A DNA stretch of 64,000 nt from an uncultured Prevotellaceae bacterium (GCA_900314715.1 OMWI01000010.1:1-64000), one strand, 5' to 3'. Positions 23,738-33,451 are shown, counted from the first letter of the stretch. Notes: a model not told the origin generated them from the sequence alone. Made by a program: numbers and translations.

Positions 23738-25014
23738 TGAACAAAATAGAAATTATGAAACAAGAAATGCAGGATGTGTTAGAAAACAACATCCTGCGTT
23801 TCTGGATTGATAAGATGACTGATAACGAACATGGTGGTTACTATGGTCGTATTGATGGACATGGTGTTTTACATCCAAAAGCAGAAAAAGGTGCCATACT
23901 CAATGCACGTATACTTTGGGCGTTTTCTGCCGCTTATCGTGTCATGCATAATCCAGAATATCTTGAAGCTGCAAAACGAGCAAAAGATTATATCATTGAC
24001 CATTTCGTAGATATAGAATATGGTGGCGTCTATTGGAGTGTAGACTATGAAGGAAAACCTCTTGATACTAAGAAACAATTCTATGCCATTGGTTTTGTAA
24101 TATATGGAATGACCGAATATGCTCGTGCAACTGGCGATCGTGAGGCTTTAGAATGTGCCTTGCAATTATTCGACTGTATTGAAGAACATGCTTTTGATCA
24201 TGAGAATAATGGATATATTGAGGCTTGTACACAAGATTGGAAACCTATTGCAGATATGCGTTTGTCCGAACTTGATGCTAACTATCCAAAATCGCAGAAC
24301 ACACATTTACATATTATAGAACCCTATACCAACTTATTACGTTGTTTAAAAGAGTTTCATGCTTCTGAATCATGCAATTATGTGCCCGCTATTGGGGCTG
24401 TACTTCCCGTGGCAATTACTGTTCCAATGGAAATTATCAATAGGGTAGAGGCTGCTCTTCGCAATCTCATATTCATATTTACGGATAGAATCCTGAATCC
24501 AAAAACACATCATTTAGATCTTTTCTTCGAAATAGATTGGACTCGTGGAGCGGGACAATTGGAAAGTTATGGGCACGATATTGAATGTTCTTGGCTCATT
24601 CATGAAGCCGCTTTAGTGCTTGAAGATAAGGATATTTTAGCTAAAGTGGAACCCATTGTTCAACTCGTTGCTAAAGCATCTGAGAAAGGAATTAATCCAG
24701 ATGGTTCAATGATTCATGAGGCAAATCTCGATACAGGGTATGTTGATAGTGATTTGCATTGGTGGGTACAAGCAGAAAATGTTGTAGGATGGATTAACAT
24801 TTATCAACATTTCGGTAATCAAATGGCATTGGAAAGAGCCAAGGCTGGTTGGCAATATATCAAGGAGTATTTAATAGACTATAAAGATGGTGAATGGTTT
24901 TGGAGTCGCCACAAAGATGGTTCGCTTAATTTGGACGATGATAAAGCAGGTTTCTGGAAATGCCCATACCACAACAGCCGTATGTGTTTGGAATTGATTG
25001 AGAGATTTAAATAA
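23737..25014 (+). CDS. Cellobiose 2-epimerase (AGE family)
   Basis: A 425-residue cytoplasmic (alpha/alpha)6-barrel enzyme. It converts beta-1,4-mannobiose to mannosyl-glucose, the substrate of the GH130 enzyme. Recognisable family segments are NEHGGYYGRID, KGAILNARILWAFSAAY, GGVYWSVD, KQFYAIGFVIYGMTEY, NTHLHIIEPYTNLLR (His at the active site), GHDIECSWLIHEAA and WWVQAENVVGW. Conserved His and Glu positions are present. It is the last gene of the mannan operon, and a long hairpin follows. Confidence 0.9.
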   Translation: MNKIEIMKQEMQDVLENNILRFWIDKMTDNEHGGYYGRIDGHGVLHPKAEKGAILNARILWAFSAAYRVMHNPEYLEAAKRAKDYIIDHFVDIEYGGVYWSVDYEGKPLDTKKQFYAIGFVIYGMTEYARATGDREALECALQLFDCIEEHAFDHENNGYIEACTQDWKPIADMRLSELDANYPKSQNTHLHIIEPYTNLLRCLKEFHASESCNYVPAIGAVLPVAITVPMEIINRVEAALRNLIFIFTDRILNPKTHHLDLFFEIDWTRGAGQLESYGHDIECSWLIHEAALVLEDKDILAKVEPIVQLVAKASEKGINPDGSMIHEANLDTGYVDSDLHWWVQAENVVGWINIYQHFGNQMALERAKAGWQYIKEYLIDYKDGEWFWSRHKDGSLNLDDDKAGFWKCPYHNSRMCLELIERFK

Positions 25015-25024
25015 GTTCTTATTG

Positions 25025-25215
25025 CTTGTCAAGATAATTTTACAAAAACGGCTCTGTAGAATGCGTTGAAATTCACCAACCTTGACTTCGGATTAAAAAA
25101 TACTCATTTTTCGTCTATTTTATAAAGTTACGAATATCAATGGCTTATAAAATAGACGATTGTTTTTGTTATTAAAAACGATCGTTATTCGTTCAAAAAC
25201 GAGCATTTTTGAGCT
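25025..25215 (+). repeat. Dispersed intergenic element, copy 2, with terminator hairpin
   Basis: Homologous to 4079-4266 (shared blocks TTGTCAAGA, GGCTCT, TCACCAACCTT, ACTTCGGAT). Inside it the 15-nt stem TCGTCTATTTTATAA (25111-25125) pairs perfectly with 25145-25159 and is followed by T-rich sequence, so it probably terminates the mannan operon. As in copy 1, a 22-nt repeat array follows. No gene is visible in 25015-25647. Confidence 0.65.
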
Positions 25216-25219
25216 TCAC

Positions 25220-25365
25220 AAAGCATATATGTGGAAGAGAAAACATATACATTTACGAGGATAAAGATAAACTTTAGAGTCCGTAAAGTATAGTTTTGCG
25301 ATGAATACAACTTAATTTTAGTCTTGAAAGCACTAATTTTGCTTCTCGTAAATTCTATTTTGAAT
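25220..25365 (+). repeat. 22-nt dyad repeat array 4 (4 clear, 2-3 decayed units)
   Basis: Register bases are at 25223, 25244, 25266 and 25288 (21, 22 and 22 nt apart), with weaker units near 25310, 25332 and 25353. Cores include AAACATATACATTTA and AAAGATAAACTTTA. Confidence 0.6.
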
Positions 25366-25563
25366 TTTATCGGGAAAGATTTCTGTTAAGTTCTTTCGTA
25401 ATATTTAATGCAACTGTATGATACTATTTGCCTAAATAAACATCTATTATCAGACTTCATAAGAAATAATTATATAATCGGCATTATGATAAATAGATAA
25501 TTTATAAATCACATTATTATTAAAATAAAGAGGATTTGAACCTTTTGAATGTAAAAAAATGAT

Positions 25564-25571
25564 TATCTTTG
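25564..25571 (+). promoter_or_regulatory. -7 box for the threonine operon
   Basis: TATCTTTG matches TAnnTTTG. The leader to the ATG at 25648 is about 70 nt. I see no Thr/Ile-rich leader peptide in it. Confidence 0.6.
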
Positions 25572-25647
25572 CACAAATTTAGTCAACTCCACTCTTTTTG
25601 GAAAGACATCAAACACATATTATTGGGATTAATAACCATTTTATTAA

Positions 25648-28080
25648 ATGAAGGTTTTAAAGTTTGGCGGAACGTCAGTTGGATCTGTAGATAGTATTCT
25701 TAGTTTAAAGAAGATTGTTGAGGATGAAGCAACAAATCAAGAAATTGTTGTCGTTGTAAGTGCCTTAGGAGGAATTACCGATAAATTAATTGCCACATCT
25801 AATTTGGCACTCAAAGGTGATGAATCTTGGAAAGATGAATTTGATGGAATCGTGCAACGTCACCATCAAATGATTGATAGCATTATCCCCGACAAACAAA
25901 AAGCTGAAGAATTACGGAAAATCATTAATTCTCTTTTCGAACAACTTCATAGTATTTTCTATGGCGTTTTCCTGATTCACGATTTAAGCAAGAAAACGAT
26001 GGATGCTATCGTGAGTTATGGCGAACGACTGAGTTCCTATATCGTTACGGCATTGATTCCAGGTGCCGTGAGAAAGAATTCTCGTGATTTCATTCGAACA
26101 GAAAAGAAAAATGGCAAACATACACTTGATAGTGAACTGACCTATCGTTTAGTTCGTGAGTCTTTCCATGATTTACCAAGGATTTCCATTGTTCCTGGAT
26201 TTATCGGACGCGACCGTAAGTCAATGGAAACCACCAACTTAGGACGTGGAGGTAGTGATTATACAGCTGCCATTATTGCTGCTGCATTGAATGCAGAGAT
26301 ACTTGAAATATGGACGGATGTTGACGGATTTATGACGGCAGATCCCAAAATCATCAAGACCGCCTATACCATTAACGAACTGAGTTACGTAGAGGCTATG
26401 GAACTTTGCAACTTCGGTGCAAAAGTCATCTATCCCCCTACTATCTACCCTGTTTGCGTGAAGAATATCCCTATCAAGGTAAAGAATACATTCAATCCCG
26501 AAGGTGCAGGAACTATCATTAAGGATAAGATTGATAATGATCAAAAGCCTATCAAAGGTATTTCGAGCATTAGTGGTACTACATTGATTACCGTTACCGG
26601 TCTTTCCATGGTGGGTGTCATTGGTGTTAACCGTCGTATTTTCACCACTTTAGCAGATAATGGAATATCCGTATTCTTGGTTTCACAAGCATCATCAGAA
26701 AACTCTACGTCTATTGGCGTAAGAGATGAAGACAAAGATGAAGCCATTCGCGTGCTTAACGACGAGTTTTCCAAGGAAATAGAAACAGGTGCTATGTTCC
26801 CCATGATGGCAGAAAGTGGACTTGCCACGATTGCCATTGTAGGTGAAAACATGAAACACACTCCAGGTATTGCTGGTAAACTCTTTGGTACTTTAGGAAG
26901 AAGTGGTATCAGCGTGATAGCATGTGCACAGGGAGCATCAGAAACCAACATCTCGTTTGTTGTTGACGGAAAATTCTTACGTAAATCGTTGAACGTACTC
27001 CATGATTCTTTCTTCCTGTCAGAATATAAAGTTCTCAACTTATTCATTTGTGGCGTTGGAACCGTAGGAAGCAAACTTCTCGAACAGATTCGTTCTCAAT
27101 ACGAAGAATTAAAACAACATAGTCGATTGAAATTAAATGTTGTAGGTATTGCCACGTCGAAAAAAGCTATCTTCTCAAGAGACGGTATCGACCTCGACAA
27201 TTATCGTGAACAATTGGCTGAATCTACTTCGAATGTAGAACAACTACGCGACAATATCATCAACATGAACATTTTCAATAGCGTATTTGTTGATTGTACC
27301 GCCAGCAAAGAGATTTCCGCCTTATATCAAGTATTCCTTGAACACAATATTAGCGTAATTGCCGCCAATAAGATAGCTGCTTCTTCTGCATACGAAGATT
27401 ATCTCAAGTTGAAGCAAACAGCATTGGCACGTGGTGTGAAATTCCGTTTCGAGACCAACGTAGGTGCTGGTTTGCCCATTATAGGTACTATCAACGACCT
27501 ACGCAACTCTGGCGATAAGATATTGAAAATCGAGGCTGTGCTGAGTGGTACGCTCAACTTTATTTTCAACGAACTCTCCCCTACCGTTCCATTCTCTAAA
27601 GCCGTACGAATGGCAAAAGAACAAGGATATAGTGAACCCGACCCACGTATAGATTTAAGTGGCAAGGACGTGATAAGAAAGTTGGTTATCTTGGCAAGAG
27701 AGGCTGGCTATCGCGTAGAACAAGAGGATGTAGAGAAACACTTGTTTGTTCCTGATTCCTACTTCGAAGGTTCGTTGGAAGACTTCTGGAAGAACTTACC
27801 TCAATTAGATGCAGATTTCAATACACGCTTGGAAAAGCTTAACGCAGAAAACAAACGATGGAGATTTGTTGCTAAACTTGAGAACGGAAAGACCAGTGTT
27901 GAACTATGTGAGATAGAGAACGGCCACCCATTCTATAACTTAAAGGGTAGCAACAATATCGTATTGCTTACGACAGAACGTTATAAGGAATTCCCAATGC
28001 TCATTCAAGGTTATGGTGCAGGAGCAAGCGTTACCGCAGCAGGCGTATTTGCCAATATCATGTCAATTGCCAATATATAA
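25648..28080 (+). CDS. thrA: Bifunctional aspartokinase/homoserine dehydrogenase
   Basis: An 810-residue cytoplasmic fusion enzyme for the first and third steps of the aspartate pathway. The aspartokinase (1-~300) begins KFGGTSVGSVDS and has the TTLGRGGSDYTA-type motif (TNLGRGGSDYTA) and WTDVDGFMTADP. Two ACT regulatory segments follow (~315-460; GENMKHTPGIAGKLFGTLG). Homoserine dehydrogenase (~465-810) has the NAD(P) motif GVGTVGSKLLEQI, the segment AANKIAAS and VLSGTLNFIFNEL. Length matches E. coli ThrA. Inhibition by threonine is usual for this fusion. It is the first gene of thrA-homoserine kinase-thrC. Confidence 0.95.
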   Translation: MKVLKFGGTSVGSVDSILSLKKIVEDEATNQEIVVVVSALGGITDKLIATSNLALKGDESWKDEFDGIVQRHHQMIDSIIPDKQKAEELRKIINSLFEQLHSIFYGVFLIHDLSKKTMDAIVSYGERLSSYIVTALIPGAVRKNSRDFIRTEKKNGKHTLDSELTYRLVRESFHDLPRISIVPGFIGRDRKSMETTNLGRGGSDYTAAIIAAALNAEILEIWTDVDGFMTADPKIIKTAYTINELSYVEAMELCNFGAKVIYPPTIYPVCVKNIPIKVKNTFNPEGAGTIIKDKIDNDQKPIKGISSISGTTLITVTGLSMVGVIGVNRRIFTTLADNGISVFLVSQASSENSTSIGVRDEDKDEAIRVLNDEFSKEIETGAMFPMMAESGLATIAIVGENMKHTPGIAGKLFGTLGRSGISVIACAQGASETNISFVVDGKFLRKSLNVLHDSFFLSEYKVLNLFICGVGTVGSKLLEQIRSQYEELKQHSRLKLNVVGIATSKKAIFSRDGIDLDNYREQLAESTSNVEQLRDNIINMNIFNSVFVDCTASKEISALYQVFLEHNISVIAANKIAASSAYEDYLKLKQTALARGVKFRFETNVGAGLPIIGTINDLRNSGDKILKIEAVLSGTLNFIFNELSPTVPFSKAVRMAKEQGYSEPDPRIDLSGKDVIRKLVILAREAGYRVEQEDVEKHLFVPDSYFEGSLEDFWKNLPQLDADFNTRLEKLNAENKRWRFVAKLENGKTSVELCEIENGHPFYNLKGSNNIVLLTTERYKEFPMLIQGYGAGASVTAAGVFANIMSIANI

Positions 28081-28094
28081 TAAATAATGTACGC

Positions 28095-29339
28095 ATGAAA
28101 CATATCATTATATTAGGTGACGGTATGGCTGATCATGCCGTTGAAAGACTTGGAGGAAAAACACCTTTGCAATTTGCCAACACACCCTATATGAATCTCA
28201 TGGCAAAGGAAGGAAAATGCGGACGATTGATTACTGTTCCTGAAGGTTTCAGTCCAGGTTCTGAAGTTGCCAACACAGCTATATTAGGATACGACTTACA
28301 TGAAGTATACGAAGGTCGTGGACCTCTTGAGGCTGCGTCTATCGGATATGAAATGGAACCAGATGATTTGGCTCTACGATGCAACATTATCTCCCTGAAA
28401 GATGGAAAGATTATCACGCACAATGGCGGTAATCTTCAGACTGAAGATGCTAAGGTCTTGATTGATTTCTTGAATGAGAAATTAGGCAATGAAAACGTGA
28501 AATTCATTGCAGGTATTCAATACCGTCATCTTCTCATTATCAAGGGAGGAAACAAAAACATCGCATGCGCCCCACCCCACGATCATCCCAATGAGGAATG
28601 GAGAAACCTATTGGTTAAACCCATGATGGATGTAGACGAAAATCATCCTACACGATTATCGCCGCAAGAAACGGCAGACTTGCTGAATGATTTAATCCTT
28701 AAATCCCAACCGTTGTTGGAAGCTCATATATATAATAAGGAACGCGCACAAGAAGGAAAGTTGATGGCTAACTCTATTTGGCCATGGAGTGGCGGGTATC
28801 GTCCTTCCATGCAACCCATCACTTCCTTATACCCACAAATCAAATGTGGAGCGGTTATTACCGCGGTTGACTTGATTCGAGGCATCGGTCATTATGCAGG
28901 CTTGCGCACGATAAATGTTCCTGGAGCAACAGGACTATCCGATACCAATTACGAAGGAAAAGCGCAAGCTGCCATTGATGCCTTGAAGACAGATGATTTC
29001 GTCTTCGTACATGTAGAAGCGAGCGATGAAGCGGGACATGATGGTGACTTAGACTTGAAGATTAAGACGATAGAATATTTAGATAGTAGAATCATCAAGC
29101 CCATTTACGAGGCGGTGGTAAATCAGTTCAACGAACCAATTTGTATTACGGTATTGCCCGACCACCCTACCCCAGTTGAAATACGTACCCATGTGAGTGA
29201 ACCAGTTCCTTTCCTCATTTGGTATAAGGGAATCAAACCAGATGAGGTGTGTCAATACGATGAGGTTAGTTGTGTTTCGGGTAGTTTCGGAATGTTGAAA
29301 CTCCAAGAATTCATGCAAACATTAATGAACATAGAATAA
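28095..29339 (+). CDS. Cofactor-independent phosphoglycerate mutase-like protein, probable homoserine kinase
   Basis: A 414-residue alkaline-phosphatase-superfamily protein of the archaeal phosphoglycerate mutase type. The metal and nucleophile region is ILGDGMADHAVERLGGKTPL with FSPGSEVANTAILGYD (Ser nucleophile). The C-terminal metal motifs are VHVEASDEAGHDGD and VLPDHPTP. Between thrA and thrC, where homoserine kinase is expected and no GHMP-type thrB is present, members of this group (TIGR02535) have been proposed to phosphorylate homoserine. The gene order supports that role over glycolysis. Gaps to its neighbours are 14 nt and 2 nt. Confidence 0.85.
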   Translation: MKHIIILGDGMADHAVERLGGKTPLQFANTPYMNLMAKEGKCGRLITVPEGFSPGSEVANTAILGYDLHEVYEGRGPLEAASIGYEMEPDDLALRCNIISLKDGKIITHNGGNLQTEDAKVLIDFLNEKLGNENVKFIAGIQYRHLLIIKGGNKNIACAPPHDHPNEEWRNLLVKPMMDVDENHPTRLSPQETADLLNDLILKSQPLLEAHIYNKERAQEGKLMANSIWPWSGGYRPSMQPITSLYPQIKCGAVITAVDLIRGIGHYAGLRTINVPGATGLSDTNYEGKAQAAIDALKTDDFVFVHVEASDEAGHDGDLDLKIKTIEYLDSRIIKPIYEAVVNQFNEPICITVLPDHPTPVEIRTHVSEPVPFLIWYKGIKPDEVCQYDEVSCVSGSFGMLKLQEFMQTLMNIE

Positions 29340-29341
29340 TC

Positions 29342-30643
29342 ATGAAATATTACAGTACAAACAAGAATGCGCCTTTGGCTGATTTGCACAAGGCAGTAGT
29401 AAAAGGATTGGCTGAAGATAGAGGACTTTACATGCCCGAACAAATAAAGATGTTGCCCAAGTCTTTCTTTGACAACATTCAAGACATGTCGTTTCAAGAA
29501 CTATCATACGTGGTTGCCGATGCTTTCTTTGGTGAAGACGTTGAAGCTGAAGCGTTAAAGCAAATCGTATATGATACGTTGGCTTTTGAAACACCTGTCG
29601 TTCAAGTTGACGGAAGAATATATGCATTAGAGTTGTTCCATGGCCCTACGTTGGCTTTCAAGGATGTAGGCGCTCGTTTTATGGCTCGTTTGTTGCAATA
29701 CTTCATTCGTCAGGAAGGAAAAGAACAAGTAAACGTATTGGTAGCCACTTCTGGTGATACGGGTTCTGCCGTTGCCAATGGCTTCTTAGGTGTAGATGGA
29801 ATACATGTTTACGTCTTATATCCCAAGGGAAAAGTCAGCAAGATACAGGAAAGCCAATTCACTACTCTCGGCAAGAACATTACCGCCATTGAGGTAGATG
29901 GTGTTTTCGATGATTGTCAGGCTTTGGTGAAAAATGCGTTTATGGATGAGGAACTGAACAAACACATGAAATTGACTTCCGCCAATTCCATTAACGTTGC
30001 CCGATTCTTACCCCAGGCATTTTACTATTTTAATGCATACGCTCAAATGAAGAAAATGGGAAAGGCAGATAATCTGGTGATGTGCGTTCCAAGTGGTAAT
30101 TTCGGTAATATCACGGCTGCTTTGTTCGGTCATCAAATGGGATTGCCTATCAAACGATTCATTGCAGCCAACAATGCCAATGATATATTCTATCAATACT
30201 TGCAAACGGGAATCTACGATCCTAAACCCAGCAAGCAGACATTAGCCAATGCGATGGACGTAGGAGACCCCAGCAACTTCGCACGTATCTATGACCTATA
30301 TGGTGGTTCTCATGAGAAGGTGACAAGTTTGATTTCAGGAGCAACCTATTCAGACGAACAAATTCGCGAGACCGTATTGGCTTGCTACAAACAAACTGGT
30401 TATATTCTCGATCCTCATGGTAGTTGTGGTTATCGTGCTTTGCAAGAAGGCTTGAAAGATGGAGAATATGGTGTGTTCTGCGAAACGGCACACCCTGCCA
30501 AGTTCAAGGAAACCGTTGATTCCATCACGAAAGGAGACGTGGAGATACCCGAAAGACTTGCCGCCTTTATGCGTGGAAAGAAGGAAAGCGTTCCTATGAG
30601 CAAGGAATTCAATGACTTCAAGGCATTCCTGATGTCAAGATAG
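29342..30643 (+). CDS. thrC: Threonine synthase
   Basis: A 433-residue PLP enzyme that converts O-phosphohomoserine to threonine. The N-terminus YYSTNKNAPLADLHKAVVKG is typical of the bacterial/fungal class. The PLP lysine lies in FHGPTLAFKDVGARF (~residues 99-113). Phosphate-binding segments TSGDTGSAVANG and SGNFGNITAALFG follow, and SANSINVARFLPQ is the substrate region. It is the last gene of the threonine operon, followed by a terminator. Confidence 0.95.
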   Translation: MKYYSTNKNAPLADLHKAVVKGLAEDRGLYMPEQIKMLPKSFFDNIQDMSFQELSYVVADAFFGEDVEAEALKQIVYDTLAFETPVVQVDGRIYALELFHGPTLAFKDVGARFMARLLQYFIRQEGKEQVNVLVATSGDTGSAVANGFLGVDGIHVYVLYPKGKVSKIQESQFTTLGKNITAIEVDGVFDDCQALVKNAFMDEELNKHMKLTSANSINVARFLPQAFYYFNAYAQMKKMGKADNLVMCVPSGNFGNITAALFGHQMGLPIKRFIAANNANDIFYQYLQTGIYDPKPSKQTLANAMDVGDPSNFARIYDLYGGSHEKVTSLISGATYSDEQIRETVLACYKQTGYILDPHGSCGYRALQEGLKDGEYGVFCETAHPAKFKETVDSITKGDVEIPERLAAFMRGKKESVPMSKEFNDFKAFLMSR

Positions 30644-30650
30644 AAGCATA

Positions 30651-30690
30651 TTTGGCTGATGTTGGTTGCATGACTACATCAGCCAAATTT
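30651..30690 (+). terminator. Terminator after thrC
   Basis: TTTGGCTGATGT (30651-30662) pairs with ACATCAGCCAAA (30676-30687), followed by TTTCTT. Confidence 0.75.
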
Positions 30691-30737
30691 CTTAATTATA
30701 TTCTTTGTTTTTTCCATGTTTCAAACATACAAAATAT

Positions 30738-30822
30738 AAACCATACGTTTCTGCTTCACAAACCATATATTTACGACTCAAAAACGATATGTTTACGTCG
30801 TGCAAACACTATGTTTGTGAAA
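30738..30822 (+). repeat. 22-nt dyad repeat array 5 (4 units)
   Basis: Register bases are at 30741, 30763, 30785 and 30807, exactly 22 nt apart. Cores AAACCATACGTTT, AAACCATATATTT, AAACGATATGTTT and AAACACTATGTTT are among the clearest. A partial unit precedes at 30723. Confidence 0.8.
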
Positions 30823-30902
30823 ATGATAATTATTCGTTCACTTTTTCCGAAATAACTAATGAATTTGTTGATAAATAAATTTGCTATTCAATATTTATTT
30901 GT

Positions 30903-30910
30903 TATTTTTG
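30903..30910 (+). promoter_or_regulatory. -7 box for the lplA-gcv operon
   Basis: TATTTTTG matches TAnnTTTG, 22 nt before the TTG at 30933. Confidence 0.55.
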
Positions 30911-30932
30911 CAAAATAATAGCAATAAAACCC

Positions 30933-31916
30933 TTGAACGTGATTCATACTACTTTACCTTTCAACCAAACGAGACGCCTTAGTTTCTATTTAGCAATGGA
31001 AGAGTATGTGGCTCGCCATCTAAATCATGATGACGATTGCTTTTTTATGTGGCAAGTGAATCCGTCGGTTATATTCGGTAGAAACCAACTGATAGAAAAA
31101 GAGGTCAACATTGATTATTGCAAGAAGCATCACATTGAGATGTATCGTAGGAAAAGCGGAGGCGGGTGTGTCTATGCAGATATGAGCAACGTCATGTTTT
31201 CTTATATTACCCGTGACGAGAATGTTAATTTCACGTTTAATCGTTATATCAACTTATTGGTGTTGGTGTTGTTCAAAATGGGAATTGATGCCAAAGCCAA
31301 TGGAAGAAATGACATTCTCATAGATGGAAAGAAAGTATCGGGCAATGCCTTTTATCATATACCTGGACATAGTATCGTTCATGGAACGATGCTTTATGAC
31401 ACCAACATGGAGAATATGGTTGGTAGCATCTCTCCTAACAATGAGAAGCTAATCAGTAAGGGCGTTGAGAGTGTAAGGCAACGTGTGGCCTTGCTCAAAG
31501 ATTATACCAATCTTTCATTAGATGAATTCAAGGCATTTGCCGTACAGCAATTGTGTAATGAGACACAAAAGCTAACTGAGCAAGACATCATGGAGATTGA
31601 GAATTTGGAAAAGGAGTATCTCACCCATGAATTCATTTACGGCCATAATCCACGTTATTCCATCATCAGGAAACATCGTTTGGAAGGAGTTGGTGAATTT
31701 GAAATCCGCATCGAACTGAAGAATGAGATAATCAAACAAATCAATATGATGGGCGATTACTTTCTCGTTGGGGACATTGACAATCGTTTGTTGTTGCCTT
31801 TGCGGAATGTACCATACACGAAAGAATCCGTTGAGAAAGCATTGCCAAATCGTGTTGACGATATTATCTTGAACTTAGATAAGAAAGATTTAATAGAAAT
31901 GATATTTAATGATTGA
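30933..31916 (+). CDS. lplA: Lipoate-protein ligase A
   Basis: A 327-residue cytoplasmic enzyme that attaches lipoate to carrier lysines. LplA motifs are WQVNPSVIFGRNQ, the lipoyl-AMP site RRKSGGGCVYADMSNVMFS (~70-88), GRNDILIDGKKVSGNAFYHI with the catalytic Lys, and HGTMLYD. The start is TTG at 30933 or GTG at 30939; there is no upstream ATG. It heads an operon encoding the glycine cleavage system, whose H protein needs lipoate, so the pairing makes functional sense. The gcvT start follows within a few bases. Confidence 0.9.
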   Translation: MNVIHTTLPFNQTRRLSFYLAMEEYVARHLNHDDDCFFMWQVNPSVIFGRNQLIEKEVNIDYCKKHHIEMYRRKSGGGCVYADMSNVMFSYITRDENVNFTFNRYINLLVLVLFKMGIDAKANGRNDILIDGKKVSGNAFYHIPGHSIVHGTMLYDTNMENMVGSISPNNEKLISKGVESVRQRVALLKDYTNLSLDEFKAFAVQQLCNETQKLTEQDIMEIENLEKEYLTHEFIYGHNPRYSIIRKHRLEGVGEFEIRIELKNEIIKQINMMGDYFLVGDIDNRLLLPLRNVPYTKESVEKALPNRVDDIILNLDKKDLIEMIFND

Positions 31917-31921
31917 ACATT

Positions 31922-33013
31922 ATGGAGAATAAAAAGACATGTCTTTATGACAATCACGTTGCATTAGGCGCATTGATGTCGCCATTTGGCGGGTTTATCA
32001 TGCCTATCCAATATTCCTCTATCATCGATGAGCACAATGCTGTTCGCCAACATTGTGGTGTGTTCGATGTCTCTCACATGGGTGAGGTGTTTGTTACTGG
32101 CAATGATGCGGAGAAATTCGTCAATCATATTTTCACGAATGATATTACCAATGCTCCTATCGGACAGATTTATTATGGCATGATGCTTTATCCCGATGGT
32201 GGAACCGTAGATGATTTGTTGGTTTACAAGATGGGAGAAAACAATTTCTTCTTGGTTATCAATGCGGCTAACATCGATAAGGACATTGATTGGATTATGC
32301 AAAATGCCAATGGCTATGATGTAAACATCGACCATTGCTCTGATCGCTATGGTCAATTAGCAGTTCAAGGACCAGAGGCTGAAGCTGTCGTTGAAGAAGT
32401 GTTAGGTTTGGCTTGCAAAGAATTAACGTTCTATACCGCAAAGACATTAATGGTTGACGGAGAGGAAATCATTGTGAGTAGAACAGGTTATACAGGCGAA
32501 GATGGCTTCGAGATTTACGGTTCTCATGAGTTTATCGTTAAGATGTGGAACTTGTTGATGGAAAGCGGAAGATGCAAACCATGCGGATTGGGTTGTCGTG
32601 ATACCTTGCGCTTCGAAGTAGGTTTACCACTCTATGGCGATGAGTTGAGTAAAGACATTACACCGATCATGGCAGGTTTAGGAATGTTCTGCAAACTCAA
32701 CAAAGAAGAGTTTATCGGAAAAGAAGCACTTGTTGAACAAAAAACCAATGGATTTGCAAAAAAACTTGTTGGCATTGAGTTACAAGATAAGGCTATTCCA
32801 CGTCATGGATATGCAGTATTGAAGGATGGAAAGCAAATTGGTGAAGTAACAACGGGTTATCATTGTATTTCCGTAGATAAGAGTGTTTGTATGGCTTTAA
32901 TCGATTTTGAGCATTCAACATTAGGTACGGAAGTGGAAGTTCAAATCCGTAAGAAAGTATTCCCTGGAGTTGTCGTGAAGAAACGCTTCTATGACAAGCA
33001 TTATAAGAAATAA
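31922..33013 (+). CDS. gcvT: Aminomethyltransferase, glycine cleavage T protein
   Basis: About 363 residues. It transfers the methylene group of the H-protein-bound intermediate to tetrahydrofolate, releasing ammonia. Family blocks are HVALGALMSPFGGFIMPIQY, HCGVFDVSHMGEVFV, GTVDDLLVYKMG, SRTGYTGEDGFEIY (folate site) and LGCRDTLRFEVGLPLYGDEL. The ATG at 31922 gives the usual N-terminal length; an ATG at 31913 overlapping the lplA stop is an alternative. Confidence 0.93.
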   Translation: MENKKTCLYDNHVALGALMSPFGGFIMPIQYSSIIDEHNAVRQHCGVFDVSHMGEVFVTGNDAEKFVNHIFTNDITNAPIGQIYYGMMLYPDGGTVDDLLVYKMGENNFFLVINAANIDKDIDWIMQNANGYDVNIDHCSDRYGQLAVQGPEAEAVVEEVLGLACKELTFYTAKTLMVDGEEIIVSRTGYTGEDGFEIYGSHEFIVKMWNLLMESGRCKPCGLGCRDTLRFEVGLPLYGDELSKDITPIMAGLGMFCKLNKEEFIGKEALVEQKTNGFAKKLVGIELQDKAIPRHGYAVLKDGKQIGEVTTGYHCISVDKSVCMALIDFEHSTLGTEVEVQIRKKVFPGVVVKKRFYDKHYKK

Positions 33014-33046
33014 ACAAAATATCAACTATATACATTTATTATAATT

Positions 33047-33427
33047 ATGGCAAAAATTGAAGAAGGACTCTATTATTCCGAGTCACACGAGTATGTAAGA
33101 GTAGAAGGCGATTTTGGTTTCGTTGGAATTACCGACTATGCACAAAACGCATTAGGCAACGTGGTTTATGTAGATATGCCTGACGTTGATGATGAGGTAA
33201 ATGCAGGTGAAGAATTCGGTGCAGTAGAGAGTGTGAAGGCGGCAAGCGACCTTATTTCTCCTGTAAGCGGTACGGTTGTAGAGGTGAACGAAGCCCTTGA
33301 AGATGAACCCGAATTGCTTAACAATGATGCATTTGCCAATTGGATTATCAAGGTAGAATTGACTGACAAGGCAGAACTTGATGATTTGATGGACGCAGAG
33401 GCTTATAAGGAATTTTGTGAGAAATAA
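33047..33427 (+). CDS. gcvH: Glycine cleavage system H protein
   Basis: A 126-residue lipoyl carrier. YYSESHEYVRVEGDFGFVGI starts the fold, and the lipoylated lysine lies in GAVESVKAASDLISPVSG (Lys of SVKAAS, about residue 65). NDDAFANWIIKVEL near the end is a close match to the family. It shuttles the aminomethyl group between P, T and L proteins, and is probably modified by the lplA product two genes upstream. Confidence 0.95.
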   Translation: MAKIEEGLYYSESHEYVRVEGDFGFVGITDYAQNALGNVVYVDMPDVDDEVNAGEEFGAVESVKAASDLISPVSGTVVEVNEALEDEPELLNNDAFANWIIKVELTDKAELDDLMDAEAYKEFCEK

Positions 33428-33451
33428 GATTTAATCATTGTATTATTGAAT

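Noticed and set aside
25572-25647. Threonine attenuator or riboswitch upstream of thrA
   Set aside because: The leader is about 75 nt, has no Thr/Ile-rich leader peptide and no clear terminator/antiterminator pair.
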